Shown: positions 44,377-53,511, counted from the first letter of the stretch. The stretch is DNA of 64,000 bases from Maritalea sp051251695 (GCF_051251695.1 NZ_JBPOEU010000010.1:62001-126000), one strand, 5' to 3'. The notes: generated from the letters alone by a model not told the origin. A program made the numbers and translations.

Positions 44377-44404
44377 AAAAGGAGTGCCGGGTCCCCGACA
44401 CTCC
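44377..44404 (-). terminator. Terminator of the TRAP binding-protein gene
   Basis: On the minus strand GGAGTG and CACTCC arms (44381-44404) with further CGG/CCG pairing are followed by TTTTG. It ends the 44431 gene just before the phosphatase gene on the same strand. Confidence 0.85.
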
Positions 44405-44430
44405 AATATTATGTACCAGCATTCAAGCCA

Positions 44431-45465
44431 TTATTCGGCGTGTTTGGCGATCGCTGTTTGGGCTTTGGCCAACAGACCAGCCGCGTCAATGCCCGCGCCC
44501 GATGCTTCATCGACCCAACGCTGGATTACCGGTTTCAAGGCCTGTTCAAACTCAGCTGTTTGCTCAGGGGTCAACATGATGTGGGTATTGCCAGCGGCGA
44601 CGGCTTGGGCAATGCCTTTGTCATCGGTCGCGGCCCAAACTTCGCCAAGTTCCTTCAACCATGCGTCGCCCGATGCATCACGGAACGCTAGTTTGATGTC
44701 CTCTGGCAACTCATCCCAGCGCGATTTGTTCATCGACATTTGGAACACAAGCGTGCCGAACCGCACCTTGTCAGCGCCTTCAATTTGGAACTGGGTTTGC
44801 TGTTCAAGCTTTAGCGCAGGGATGATTTCCCATGGCACAAAAGCCGCATCCACGGCTTTGGTGGCCAGGGCTTGGGGTAAGGCTGGAACGGGCATAGCCG
44901 CCGCAGAAGCACCTAGCGCTTCAATGGTCCAGGCACCGGTACGGGATGGGGTGCGGATTTTTAGGCCCTTCACATCTGCAGGCGTGGTCACGGGTGTTTC
45001 AACCGTATGTAGGCCATTGCCGCCATGCACATGGAGGAACATTACCTCAAGGCCCTTATATTCAGCTGCAAGGTCAGTTTCGAACAATTCCGCCATGGCC
45101 AAATTGGTTGCACCGGGATTGTTGGTGTGGACGAATGGCAGCTCAAAAACTTCGGTGCGCGGAAATACGCCGGGGGTATATCCGTTTACGGTCCAAACGA
45201 TATCAACGATGCCATCGCGTGCTTGGCCGACCAATTCTGGTGGACGACCGCCCAGTGACATTGATGGGAAAATTTCAATGCTCACACGACCATTTGACGC
45301 CGCTTCAACAGCTTTGGCCCACGGCTCAATTGTTTCGGTTTGGGAAGGCGTCTTCGGCCCAAGGAAGTGGTGCAGCTTAAAGTTATATTCGGCCGCAATA
45401 GAAGATGCTGCTGACAACATGGAAATGCCAGATGCAAAAAGGAGTGTTTTAACTGAGAATGTCAT
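44431..45465 (-). CDS. TRAP transporter substrate-binding protein (DctP family)
   Basis: 344 residues with a signal peptide (cleavage near SIAA at about 24) and the DctP fold: EYNFKLHHFLGPKTPSQTE, IVDIVWTVNGYTPGVFPRTE, and GLKIRTPSR, where an Arg commonly binds the carboxylate of the ligand. The ligand is likely an organic acid but is not identified. No membrane subunits (DctQ/DctM) are within the window, so the gene is an orphan here. A hairpin terminator follows it closely. Confidence 0.88.
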   Translation of the reverse strand: MTFSVKTLLFASGISMLSAASSIAAEYNFKLHHFLGPKTPSQTETIEPWAKAVEAASNGRVSIEIFPSMSLGGRPPELVGQARDGIVDIVWTVNGYTPGVFPRTEVFELPFVHTNNPGATNLAMAELFETDLAAEYKGLEVMFLHVHGGNGLHTVETPVTTPADVKGLKIRTPSRTGAWTIEALGASAAAMPVPALPQALATKAVDAAFVPWEIIPALKLEQQTQFQIEGADKVRFGTLVFQMSMNKSRWDELPEDIKLAFRDASGDAWLKELGEVWAATDDKGIAQAVAAGNTHIMLTPEQTAEFEQALKPVIQRWVDEASGAGIDAAGLLAKAQTAIAKHAE

Positions 45466-45770
45466 GTTTGATCCTGTCCGGTCTCAACTTCAGTCAAGAC
45501 AATTTGAGGGACTAATAATTGGGCGCACAATGATCAATATGGATGATCTGCGCAACCCCAAAATCACTGAAGCAAAAATAGCGAGAAAGGAATGTGTTTG
45601 CATATTCTTAACAATTTGCAATACTTCGAGAATAATCGCTCGATTGACGATTGTGGCAGGCGGGAGAAATCATTAGGGGCATCGCAATCACAAACCCACC
45701 AAGAGCATAGGCATTCTTGGAAAATATCCCGACTGCCGGGTTGGTGAAGGTGTGTGAGAGGAGAACTGCA

Positions 45771-46208
45771 ATGTCTACTAAGCTCGTTGTTGGCCTAGAT
45801 GGTCACGCGTCAGGGCAGCGCGCATTAGCGCACGCTCAGCATTTGGCTAAATTGATTGGCGATTGTGAATTGCTTGTCGTTTACGTCGTGGAATGGTCGC
45901 CATTTTCATTTCAAACACCGGAAGAAAATGCGGAACGACATAAACGTCGCGAAGAAGAAATCTCGACAGCTATGGAAAGGGTCATTGATCCGGCTCTAAA
46001 AGATTTGCAGGCTGCAGGCTTAACTGCCCGTGGCATCGTGCAACATGGCGATGTGGCAGAAACTTTAAATCGCGTTGCTGAACAGGAGAATGGCAGTCAA
46101 ATCATCGTCGCCAGATCATCTGAAGGTGGATTTACTAAACGTCTATTTGGCAGTGCCACGTCAAACCTTGTCATGAGCGCAAGCTTGCCTGTGACAGTTG
46201 TCAGTTAA
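45771..46208 (+). CDS. Universal stress protein (UspA family)
   Basis: 145 residues with the single-domain UspA fold: VVGLDGHASGQRALAHA at the start and an ATP-binding-type end (IIVARSSEGGFTKRLFGS, then SASLPVTVVS). ATG 45771 is preceded by GAGAGGAGAA. It lies 13 bp upstream of the sodium/alanine symporter gene, so it is probably co-expressed and may modulate that transporter. The 305 bp upstream hold the divergent promoter region and nothing gene-like. Confidence 0.87.
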   Translation: MSTKLVVGLDGHASGQRALAHAQHLAKLIGDCELLVVYVVEWSPFSFQTPEENAERHKRREEEISTAMERVIDPALKDLQAAGLTARGIVQHGDVAETLNRVAEQENGSQIIVARSSEGGFTKRLFGSATSNLVMSASLPVTVVS

Positions 46209-46221
46209 TTGGGGGGAAATC

Positions 46222-47775
46222 ATGAATAAAATTAAAGCAATTGCGCTGTCGTTGGCGGCGACAGCAGGAACTGTCACGCCTGCCTTATCGCAGGAAGCTA
46301 TGACAATTGATCAACAGGTCAACGCCGTTTTCGCACAGGTTACTGGACCATTTGTAAGCCTGATCTTCTCACCATTTCCAGGCACCAACTTTCCATGGAT
46401 TGTGATGTGGTTGGTGGTCGCTGCGACATTGTTCACTTTCTATTTCGCGTTTGTTCAAGCACGCTTTTTTGGCCACGCCATTAGCTTGGTCAAAGGCGAC
46501 TATTCTGACCCGAACGATGCGGGTGAAGTCAGCCACTTTCAGGCGCTGACCACAGCTCTGTCGGGAACAGTTGGACTTGGAAACATTGCCGGTGTCGCTG
46601 TTGCGGTTGGCATTGGTGGCCCGGGCGCGACGTTTTGGATGATCCTGGCGGGCTTGCTGGGCATGGCATCCAAATTCACCGAATGTACTTTGGGCGTTAA
46701 GTACCGCAACGAATATGAAGATGGCACCGTATCTGGTGGACCAATGTATTACATCTCCAAAGGCTTCAAGGAATTGGGCCTACCGGGCGGTCGTATACTT
46801 GCTGTCCTGTTCTCGGTTTTCTGTATTCTTGGCGCACTCGGCGGCGGAAACATGTTCCAAGCGAACCAAGCACACGAACAGATTTCTGGCATCGTTGGTG
46901 CTTACCCAGGTTGGATTACGGGCATCATTTTCGCGGGCGTTGTATTTGCAGTTATCGTGGGGGGGATCAAATCCATCGCAAACGTGACTGAACGTGTCGT
47001 TCCGTTTATGGGCATCTTATACGTTGTAGCCGCCTTGGTTATCTTGATCGTGAATTATGACAAGATTGGCTGGGCATTTGGTCAAATCTTTGAAGGCGCA
47101 TTCACTGGACTTGGTGTTGCAGGTGGTATGGTTGGCGCTTTGATACAAGGCTTCAAACGGGCAGCGTTTTCCAACGAAGCTGGTGTTGGCTCTGCGGCGA
47201 TTGCTCACTCTGCTGTGCGCACAAAAGAGCCGATTACTGAAGGGTTTGTTTCCTTGCTTGAGCCCTTTATCGACACTGTGGTTATCTGCACCATGACGGC
47301 ACTTGTGATTGTGATTACGGGTCAATTGATCCTGGATCCAGAAACGGGCAGATATGTGTTGAATGAAGCAGGCACTGCAATTTCTACGATCGATGGCAAT
47401 TCGGGTGTCTCTTTGACATCAGCTGCGTTTGGCTCTGCCATAAGCTGGTTCCCGTTCGTACTTGCAATCGCGGTAGTATTGTTCGCCTTTTCAACCATGA
47501 TCTCATGGTCATATTACGGTTTGAAAGCGTGGACCTACCTGTTCGGTGAAGGAAAAAACAAGGAATTGGTTTTCAAGATCTTGTTCTGCGTGTTCATTGT
47601 AATTGGTGCCGCTGCAAGTCTTGGTCCGGTTATTGACTTCTCTGATGCGGCGATCTTCTCGATGGCTGTTGTCAATATCTTCGCGCTTTATTTCTTGATG
47701 AAGCTTGTAAAGAAAGAGTTGGTTTCATATTCCAGCCGTCTTGAAAGTGGCGAAATCAAAAAATTCAAGCATTAA
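46222..47775 (+). CDS. Sodium:alanine/glycine symporter (AGCS family)
   Basis: 517 residues. A cleavable-looking signal segment (ALSLAATAGTVTPALSQ) is followed by about ten or eleven helices with family motifs GTVGLGNIAGVAVAVGIGGP, ECTLGVKYR and AFSNEAGVGSAAIAHSA. It imports alanine or glycine with Na+. GGGGGGAAATC precedes ATG 46222. The leader before helix 1 is less usual for this family but occurs in marine alphaproteobacteria. It follows a UspA gene in one operon. Confidence 0.9.
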   Translation: MNKIKAIALSLAATAGTVTPALSQEAMTIDQQVNAVFAQVTGPFVSLIFSPFPGTNFPWIVMWLVVAATLFTFYFAFVQARFFGHAISLVKGDYSDPNDAGEVSHFQALTTALSGTVGLGNIAGVAVAVGIGGPGATFWMILAGLLGMASKFTECTLGVKYRNEYEDGTVSGGPMYYISKGFKELGLPGGRILAVLFSVFCILGALGGGNMFQANQAHEQISGIVGAYPGWITGIIFAGVVFAVIVGGIKSIANVTERVVPFMGILYVVAALVILIVNYDKIGWAFGQIFEGAFTGLGVAGGMVGALIQGFKRAAFSNEAGVGSAAIAHSAVRTKEPITEGFVSLLEPFIDTVVICTMTALVIVITGQLILDPETGRYVLNEAGTAISTIDGNSGVSLTSAAFGSAISWFPFVLAIAVVLFAFSTMISWSYYGLKAWTYLFGEGKNKELVFKILFCVFIVIGAAASLGPVIDFSDAAIFSMAVVNIFALYFLMKLVKKELVSYSSRLESGEIKKFKH

Positions 47776-47782
47776 AACAAAA

Positions 47783-47806
47783 CAGGCGCCCCGTTTGGGG
47801 CGCCTG
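47783..47806. terminator. GC-rich hairpin after the symporter gene
   Basis: CAGGCGCCCC (47783-47792), GTTT loop, GGGGCGCCTG (47797-47806). Only the minus-strand reading has a T tract (TTTTGTTTT), so it is a true terminator for the minus strand, matching the remnant gene at 47840. On the plus strand it lacks U residues. Confidence 0.75.
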
Positions 47807-47839
47807 CTCAATAGCGACAATCCGATTACTTACTCTCGA

Positions 47840-48006
47840 AAACTTATCGGTATCGCTGACAAGCAAGTAGAGCGGATCTTCGTCTTCCTCAATGGTCAAA
47901 AATGGAGCCGTCAGGTGAGCAGCGTCACCATTCCGTGCTGTGAACAGAACAAGCGGATAAGTTCATCACCCTTGCGGATGATTTCATTGACTGGCGAGCG
48001 TTTTAG
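47840..48006 (-). pseudogene. Remnant resembling D-lyxose isomerase (cupin)
   Basis: Immediately after the nitrilase stop the minus strand reads LKRSPVNEIIRKGDELIR in one frame, resembling the start of D-lyxose isomerase (MKRS.IN...). A second frame reads FLTIEEDEDPLYLLVSD, resembling the end of the same family. The middle is missing and the frames differ, so a gene has been deleted internally. A terminator for the minus strand lies just beyond. The family assignment rests on short motifs only. Confidence 0.45.
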
Positions 48007-48014
48007 AATGGTGC

Positions 48015-48986
48015 CTAATTCTGCTCGCTATCATCGAAAATAGCAGTCGTTTGACGTTGCCGATTTACATGTAATTGAGTGACATCAGGCCGTGAATAAT
48101 GGCCAACAATGTCAAGATTTTGTCGTTCTTCACGCACGCGGGCATGATCAATTTCCACCACAAACAGGCCCTCATTGCCCATTTGCGGCTCCAAGATCCA
48201 ATTGCCATCTGGGCCCGCAACAGCGGAACCTCCATTGGCAAAATGTTCGGGTGCGTTGTTGGTCAACTCGTCATAAAACGGCGTTCCAGCAGGAATATCA
48301 GATGGGCGCATGAGGCCGGAAACGGACACAACATAGGAACGGCTTTCAAGGGCAATAAACCGTGTAATATCTTTCGTATTGTGCGTGCCGCCGGGCCAAA
48401 CCGCGACCCGTAAGTCTTCGCCCTGTGCATAAAGGGCAGCACGGGCCAAAGGCAGCCAATTCTCATAGCAATTTAGTCCGCCAACCGTGAACTCGCCAAG
48501 CTTGTGGGTGCGAAGGCCGTTTCCGTCGCCTTGCGCCCAAACCAGCCGCTCGTCATAGGTGGGTTGCAACTTGCGATGCACCGAAGCGATTTGCCCGTTC
48601 TTATCAATAAACACCAAAGAGCAATAAAGACTGTGCCCACCGCGATCTGGCGCCCGTTCCATGATGCCGATATAGGCAGACATTGAATGCTGTGCGCAGA
48701 TTTTGCAGATCGCATCCAAATCACCGCGTTCGATCACTACACCTTGATCAAGATAATGGGCATACATGCGCTTTTGTGCAGGCGAATTGAACCGCGCCCC
48801 GTCCGTTAGCTCAACCCAAAATGGATAGCCAGGCACCAGCGCTTCGCCGAAGGTAACGAGGTCAACGCCTTTTGCTGCGGCGTCCGCTACAAAGTCCGTG
48901 ACTTTGGCGATTGTCTTCTCTCGATCAAGCCAAACTGGCGCGATCTGAGCGAGTGCCACCGACAACTTATCTCTGCTTTGAACCAT
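48015..48986 (-). CDS. Nitrilase (carbon-nitrogen hydrolase family)
   Basis: 323 residues with the Glu-Lys-Cys triad: Glu48 in FGEALVPGYP, Lys139 in VHRKLQPTYDE and Cys173 in GGLNCYENW. The CYENW context and the YDER region fit true nitrilases that convert nitriles to acids plus ammonia, rather than amidases. ATG 48986 is chosen (GAGGGG 6 nt upstream); the frame continues upstream without a ribosome site. It is a single gene; the substrate is unknown. Confidence 0.87.
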   Translation of the reverse strand: MVQSRDKLSVALAQIAPVWLDREKTIAKVTDFVADAAAKGVDLVTFGEALVPGYPFWVELTDGARFNSPAQKRMYAHYLDQGVVIERGDLDAICKICAQHSMSAYIGIMERAPDRGGHSLYCSLVFIDKNGQIASVHRKLQPTYDERLVWAQGDGNGLRTHKLGEFTVGGLNCYENWLPLARAALYAQGEDLRVAVWPGGTHNTKDITRFIALESRSYVVSVSGLMRPSDIPAGTPFYDELTNNAPEHFANGGSAVAGPDGNWILEPQMGNEGLFVVEIDHARVREERQNLDIVGHYSRPDVTQLHVNRQRQTTAIFDDSEQN

Positions 48987-49095
48987 ATTGCGCCCCTCAA
49001 ACCCAAAATGCACCGCCATAAAGCGATGCATTTGGATTAATTTGTCAATTTGCACGACATGTCAAATGTCAGATAGAATTTTAAGTCTGATTCAA

Positions 49096-50886
49096 TTACA
49101 TTTTGTTGCCGTTTACCGCAGTTGCCAATTTCGTCTGATTGCAAGTCTGGGGCGCAACTGTGCAAATCGCTTGGTATTGGGACAGAAAAACCTGCCCTGT
49201 CAGGTGAGCCAAAAAGTCTGTTTTAGCCAGCTTGTCCATAACCGGGCCTTTGATTTCAGAGAAGTGCAATTTCACATCCTGATCGCCAAGGCGCTCGTTG
49301 ATTGCCTCTAAGCTTTCCAGCGCGGAGGTATCGATTTCATTGACCGCGGGGCACATCAAAATCACATGTTTAAGTGCGGGTTGATCCGCGACAAGATCAT
49401 AGATGCGATCTTCAAGGAAACGCGCATTGGCGAAATAAAGGCTTTCGTCAACCCGGAGCGACAAAACAGTGGGTGTTGTTTGCACATCATGCCGATCAAT
49501 ATTGCGGAAGTGTTCGGTGCCTTCAACCAAACCAACAATCGCTGCGTGAGGGCGCGACGTCTTGTAAAGATGCACAGCAATGGAAACCAGAACCCCGGTG
49601 CTCACGCCCAATTCAACACCCCACATCAGCGTTACAACCATGGTTGACGCTACAGCAGCAAAGTCTGCCTTCGAGTAATTCCAAGTGCGCTTAAGGATTG
49701 AAAAATCAACGAGCGTCATCACTGCAACGATGATGGTCGCGGCTAATGTGGCTTTGGGTAAAAAGAACAAAAGTGGTGTCAGCAATATCGTTGCCAGGGC
49801 AATGCCAACCGCCGTAAACGCTCCAGCAGCTGGAGTTCGAGCGCCAGCATCAAAATTGACCACCGAGCGTGCAAACCCGCCGGTTACCGGGTAACCACCG
49901 CCAAAAGCAGAAGCGACATTTGATGCGCCAAGTCCGAACAATTCCTGATTGGGATCGATACGTTGGCGGCGTTTTGCGGCCAACGTCTGCGCAACAGAAA
50001 CAGATTCCACAAATCCAATAATCGAAATCAGTGCTGCAGAACCTGCCAACGAGATGACCAATTCAAGGTCAAGCTTTGGCACCTGAATACCGGGTAAACC
50101 TTGCGGCACCGCGCCAACCAGCGCAACGCCCTGCCCTTCAAGACCGAACAAAAAGGCAACCAACGTTGTGATGGCAACTGCAAAAACCGGACCCGTTTTA
50201 GCCAAAATGTCCGCCATTCGCTCTTTGAGCCCGAAGGAAAGCAATAGCGGCTTGAGCCCTTTGCGCACCCAAAACAAAAAAGCTGTGGCGGCAATGCCGA
50301 TCACCAACGTAAACGGATTGATTTGGTTGAGATGAGAGACGATCGATGTCAGCAACTCAGCCAAATTGTGACCGTGCGCATCAATGCCCAAAATGTGTTT
50401 AAGCTGACTTGTGGCAATTATAATGCCGGATGCCGTGATGAACCCTGAGATAACCGGGTGTGAAAGAAAGTTGGCCATGAAACCAAGGCGCAACAAGCCC
50501 ATCACCAAGAGCATTAGCCCAGAGATGAGGGCCAATGCCATGGCGGCAAAAATGTATTCTTCGGTGCCCTGTAGCGCCAATTTGCCAACCGCTGCAGCCG
50601 TCATGAGCGAGATCACCGCCACCGGCCCAACCGCTAAGGCGCGACTTGAGCCAAACAAGGCGTAGGCAACCAGTGGTAGAATTGACGCATAAAGGCCCAT
50701 TTGGGGGGGCAGACCAGCCAGCAACGCGTAAGCGAGTGACTGCGGGATCAGCATGATCGTCACAATGATTGCCGCCACTAAATCACTGGTCAGCGTTTCC
50801 CCATTGTAGGTTTTACCCCAATCAAAAATAGGTAGCTTCTTCAATCGCTTGGTGAATTGGCTGACAATCTGGTCCCGCTGGATCAT
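49096..50886 (-). CDS. SulP family anion transporter
   Basis: 596 residues: about 12-14 membrane helices (IMLIPQSLAYALLAGLPP near 50, ALAVGPVAVISLMT) and a C-terminal STAS domain (about 450-560, VDESLYFANARFLED, with IDTSALESLEAIN). SulP proteins carry sulfate, bicarbonate or other anions. Its start lies right at the end of the DUF442 gene and the whole set runs in one direction, so it may remove sulfite or sulfate produced by persulfide oxidation. Transport specificity is inferred. Confidence 0.88.
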   Translation of the reverse strand: MIQRDQIVSQFTKRLKKLPIFDWGKTYNGETLTSDLVAAIIVTIMLIPQSLAYALLAGLPPQMGLYASILPLVAYALFGSSRALAVGPVAVISLMTAAAVGKLALQGTEEYIFAAMALALISGLMLLVMGLLRLGFMANFLSHPVISGFITASGIIIATSQLKHILGIDAHGHNLAELLTSIVSHLNQINPFTLVIGIAATAFLFWVRKGLKPLLLSFGLKERMADILAKTGPVFAVAITTLVAFLFGLEGQGVALVGAVPQGLPGIQVPKLDLELVISLAGSAALISIIGFVESVSVAQTLAAKRRQRIDPNQELFGLGASNVASAFGGGYPVTGGFARSVVNFDAGARTPAAGAFTAVGIALATILLTPLLFFLPKATLAATIIVAVMTLVDFSILKRTWNYSKADFAAVASTMVVTLMWGVELGVSTGVLVSIAVHLYKTSRPHAAIVGLVEGTEHFRNIDRHDVQTTPTVLSLRVDESLYFANARFLEDRIYDLVADQPALKHVILMCPAVNEIDTSALESLEAINERLGDQDVKLHFSEIKGPVMDKLAKTDFLAHLTGQVFLSQYQAICTVAPQTCNQTKLATAVNGNKM

Positions 50887-51327
50887 TTATTCGCCCATCG
50901 GTACATGCATGGCGGTAGCTTCCTGATTGAGCTCCCACAAAGAGTGAGCGCGAGCGCCCGAACGGCAATAGCCCAACATGGGCTTTGGCATATCGAAATA
51001 GCCTTGCGCAAACTTGTCGACATCGGCTTTGCATGCTTGCCCCGGGAGAATGGGTACATGCATGGCAAAAATGCCGAATTTCCTGGCCTCCTCTGCAATA
51101 TCAGCAAACAAAGGTTGATTGCCTTCTTCGTCATCTGGACGTGCGCAGATGATCGATTTGATGCCTTGTTCCGCCAGCTTAGGTAGATCAGAGAACCCAA
51201 TTTGGCCGGATGTATAGAAGTCTTCTGAGACTTTATTCATGTTCATTTTTGAATTGAACTCCATGGGGCCATGCTGCGCCAAAAAAGGCAGCAGCACGGA
51301 TTTAAACACATTTACAATCGTTTGCAT
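50887..51327 (-). CDS. DUF442/TIGR01244 sulfur transferase (Blh N-terminal-like)
   Basis: 146 residues with the protein-phosphatase-like loop YCRSGARA, where Cys accepts sulfur. It resembles the N-terminal domain of the fused Blh protein of Agrobacterium and Xylella. The first 25 residues before NKVSEDFYTSGQIG are hydrophobic and may be untranslated; ATG 51246 or 51240 is an alternative start. It begins 3 bp after the dioxygenase-like gene stop. Together they could convert persulfides to sulfite or thiosulfate. Confidence 0.8.
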   Translation of the reverse strand: MQTIVNVFKSVLLPFLAQHGPMEFNSKMNMNKVSEDFYTSGQIGFSDLPKLAEQGIKSIICARPDDEEGNQPLFADIAEEARKFGIFAMHVPILPGQACKADVDKFAQGYFDMPKPMLGYCRSGARAHSLWELNQEATAMHVPMGE

Positions 51328-51330
51328 AAA

Positions 51331-52227
51331 TCAGAGCTTATTCACCGGTACTTTGAAAAACACATCCCCTTGGTCATCAGCCGGGGGCATTTTGCCGCCG
51401 CGCATATTCACTTGCAGGGAAGGAATGATCAGTTTGGGCATATCCAAACTGGCGTCTCGCTCTTCACGCATCTTGACGAATTCATCCTCTGTGATGCCAT
51501 CTTTGACGTGAATATTGTGTTCCCGTTCGGCATGAACACTGGTTTCCCACTGAATGTCACGTCCGTTCGGTCCATAGTCGTGGCACATGAACAGCCGCGT
51601 TTCGTCCGGCAATTGCAACACCCGCATCACGGACCTGTAAAGCGTGCGCGCGTCTCCACCGGGGAAATCCGCCCGCGCTGAGCCGCCATCAGGCATAAAC
51701 AAAGTATCACCAACAAATGCAGCGTTGCCAACAACGTGGGTCATGCAGGCCGGTGTATGGCCGGGGGTATGCATAACATGAACGCTCAGATTGCCAATTT
51801 GGTAGCTGTCCCCGTCAGTGAACAGCTGATCGAATTGCGACCCGTCGCGTTGGAACTCAGTGCCTTCGTTGAACACCTTGCCAAAGACGTCTTGCACAAT
51901 GGTGATGTTTTCACCAATGCCCATTTTGCCACCCAACTTGCCTTGGATATAAGGGGCTCCAGACAAGTGGTCGGCGTGTACATGGGTTTCGATCAGCCAT
52001 TCAAGTTCAAGCTCATTGTCTTTGATGAACTTGATGATTTGGTCAGCGCCGCCGTACGAAATCCGGCCTGCGGCGTAATCGATATCCATCACAGAATCGA
52101 TGACAGCGCATTTATTGCTCGTTGGGTCTTGCACCACATAAGAGATGGTGTTTGTCGGCTCGTCGAAAAACGCCTTGATTTTTGGTTTCACGTCCATTTG
52201 TGTCGTGAATGGGAGCGGCTCAATCAT
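51331..52227 (-). CDS. MBL-fold persulfide dioxygenase-like hydrolase (Blh C-terminal-like)
   Basis: 298 residues of the metallo-beta-lactamase fold with metal motif THVHADHLSG, then a His in TPGHTPAC, and GGSARADFPGG. These match the persulfide dioxygenase (ETHE1/Blh) group, which oxidises glutathione persulfide to sulfite using one iron. The RBS AAGGA precedes ATG 52227. In Agrobacterium and Xylella this domain is fused to the sulfur transferase; here they are separate genes in reverse order. Confidence 0.88.
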   Translation of the reverse strand: MIEPLPFTTQMDVKPKIKAFFDEPTNTISYVVQDPTSNKCAVIDSVMDIDYAAGRISYGGADQIIKFIKDNELELEWLIETHVHADHLSGAPYIQGKLGGKMGIGENITIVQDVFGKVFNEGTEFQRDGSQFDQLFTDGDSYQIGNLSVHVMHTPGHTPACMTHVVGNAAFVGDTLFMPDGGSARADFPGGDARTLYRSVMRVLQLPDETRLFMCHDYGPNGRDIQWETSVHAEREHNIHVKDGITEDEFVKMREERDASLDMPKLIIPSLQVNMRGGKMPPADDQGDVFFKVPVNKL

Positions 52228-52244
52228 AATTCATCCTTTCGACT

Positions 52245-52685
52245 TCAATTTGTGGTTTTAACGGTCGAAAACGCATTTCGTCCGCGTAAATATTTTGCCG
52301 CTGTGATCCCGACGATCATTGCACCGACAAATATGAATGTATCTACATTGACCAACCCGAGTGCAGGAATTGACCCACCGGGGCAAAAGCCCGTGATGCC
52401 CCAACCCAGACCAAATGTAGCTGATCCCAAAATCAATGTCGTATCAATTTGCTTTGCGGCAGGAAGCGAAAACACATCTTCTAGAACTGGTTTTGGCCGC
52501 TTAAGCACAAAGAAATAGCCAATAGCTGTGACCACTAGCGCCGATATCATCACAAGAAGCAGGCTCGGGTCCCAAGTGCCTGCAATGTCGAAAAAGTTCA
52601 GCACTTTAGCTGGGTTTGCCATGCCGCCAATAGTAATGCCGATGCCGAAGATAAGGCCGATAACGAATGTTGAAATCAAACGCAT
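52245..52685 (-). CDS. YeeE/YedE family protein, half 2
   Basis: 146 residues with four helices and the motif GFCPGGSIPALG containing the cysteine that passes sulfur in YeeE/TsuA-type thiosulfate transporters. ATG 52685 is 2 bp after the stop of the paired half, so the two are coupled. The longer frame starting at 52817 lies inside the neighbour. It probably moves thiosulfate or related sulfur through the inner membrane as a heterodimer. Confidence 0.85.
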   Translation of the reverse strand: MRLISTFVIGLIFGIGITIGGMANPAKVLNFFDIAGTWDPSLLLVMISALVVTAIGYFFVLKRPKPVLEDVFSLPAAKQIDTTLILGSATFGLGWGITGFCPGGSIPALGLVNVDTFIFVGAMIVGITAAKYLRGRNAFSTVKTTN

Positions 52686-52687
52686 GA

Positions 52688-53116
52688 TCAAATGCCTCCA
52701 ATAAGGTGACGGATAACGAACACGGTGACAAATGTTGCAGCCATAAAGGTTGCGGTGGCGGCAATCGAGCGCAAAGATAAACGCGCCATGCCGCAAACAC
52801 CGTGGCCGGACGTGCATCCAGACCCATAGTTGACACCAAGACCAACAATGATGCCACCCACGATTACGGCGCCAATAGAAACCGGGTTTTCAAATGGAAC
52901 AGGTGTTCCCGTAATTGTTGAAACAACAACGGGCCCTAGAACAGCGCCAAACAAAAACGACGCGCGCCACGGCCAATCAGCTTGCACTGGCGGCAACATG
53001 CCCGCCAGAATGCCTGTCATGCCGGCAATGCGCCCATGAAATGCCATAAGCAGCACGGACGCCAGTCCAATCAAACTGCCACCAAGAATTGCTTCTAACG
53101 GTGTAAACTCAGTCAT
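52688..53116 (-). CDS. YeeE/YedE family protein, half 1
   Basis: 142 residues with four helices. The cysteine motif GSGCTSGHGVCG is the counterpart of GFCPGGS in the other half. The N-terminus FTPLEAILGGSLIGLASVLL is typical. It is the promoter-proximal gene of the sulfur operon, divergent from the arsR-type repressor, and gene pairs of this type are regulated by BigR in other alphaproteobacteria. Confidence 0.85.
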   Translation of the reverse strand: MTEFTPLEAILGGSLIGLASVLLMAFHGRIAGMTGILAGMLPPVQADWPWRASFLFGAVLGPVVVSTITGTPVPFENPVSIGAVIVGGIIVGLGVNYGSGCTSGHGVCGMARLSLRSIAATATFMAATFVTVFVIRHLIGGI

Positions 53117-53168
53117 ACCCCTATTACCTCGCTTCGTACTCTGTCATAATAATTGAAATCATCTCTTG

Positions 53169-53196
53169 CATTCATATATGCGCACATTCTAATATA
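53169..53196. promoter_or_regulatory. Candidate BigR/SqrR operator
   Basis: CATTCATATA (53169-53178) and CATTCTAATATA (53185-53196) form an AT-rich direct repeat 16 bp apart, directly before the arsR-type gene and opposite the sulfur operon. BigR binding sites are similarly AT-rich with TATA-like half-sites. Binding is not shown. Confidence 0.4.
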
Positions 53197-53202
53197 GTCA
53201 AT

Positions 53203-53511
53203 ATGGATATCGAAAAACTAGAAAAAAATGCCGATGCGGCAGCAGAGCTTTTGGGCGCAATGGCCAATGCCAATCGCCTTACAATTCTGTGTAATTTGGT
53301 CGGATGCGAAAAACCCGTGACCGAGCTGGTGGAGCTTGTCGGGCTTAGCCAACCTGCGCTTTCTCAACATTTAGGGAAATTGCGGGCGCTTAAGCTTGTC
53401 AAAACGCGCCGAGAGGGCAACGTTATTCATTACTCACTCACGTCTGGCGAAGTTGAGGCCGTGCTGAATACGCTTTACGGCATATATTGTGCGCCTAAAG
53501 ACCAAACCTGA
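53203..53511 (+). CDS. bigR: ArsR-family sulfide/persulfide-responsive repressor (BigR/SqrR-like)
   Basis: 102 residues. The winged helix contains LSQPALSQHLGKLRALKLV. Cys30 (TILCNLV) and Cys96 (GIYCAPK) occupy the two positions that form a disulfide or polysulfide bridge in BigR and SqrR. An extra Cys35 is present. Its divergent sulfur operon fits the known role: derepression on sulfide or persulfide stress. The arsenic-binding motif of classical ArsR is absent. Confidence 0.87.
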   Translation: MDIEKLEKNADAAAELLGAMANANRLTILCNLVGCEKPVTELVELVGLSQPALSQHLGKLRALKLVKTRREGNVIHYSLTSGEVEAVLNTLYGIYCAPKDQT

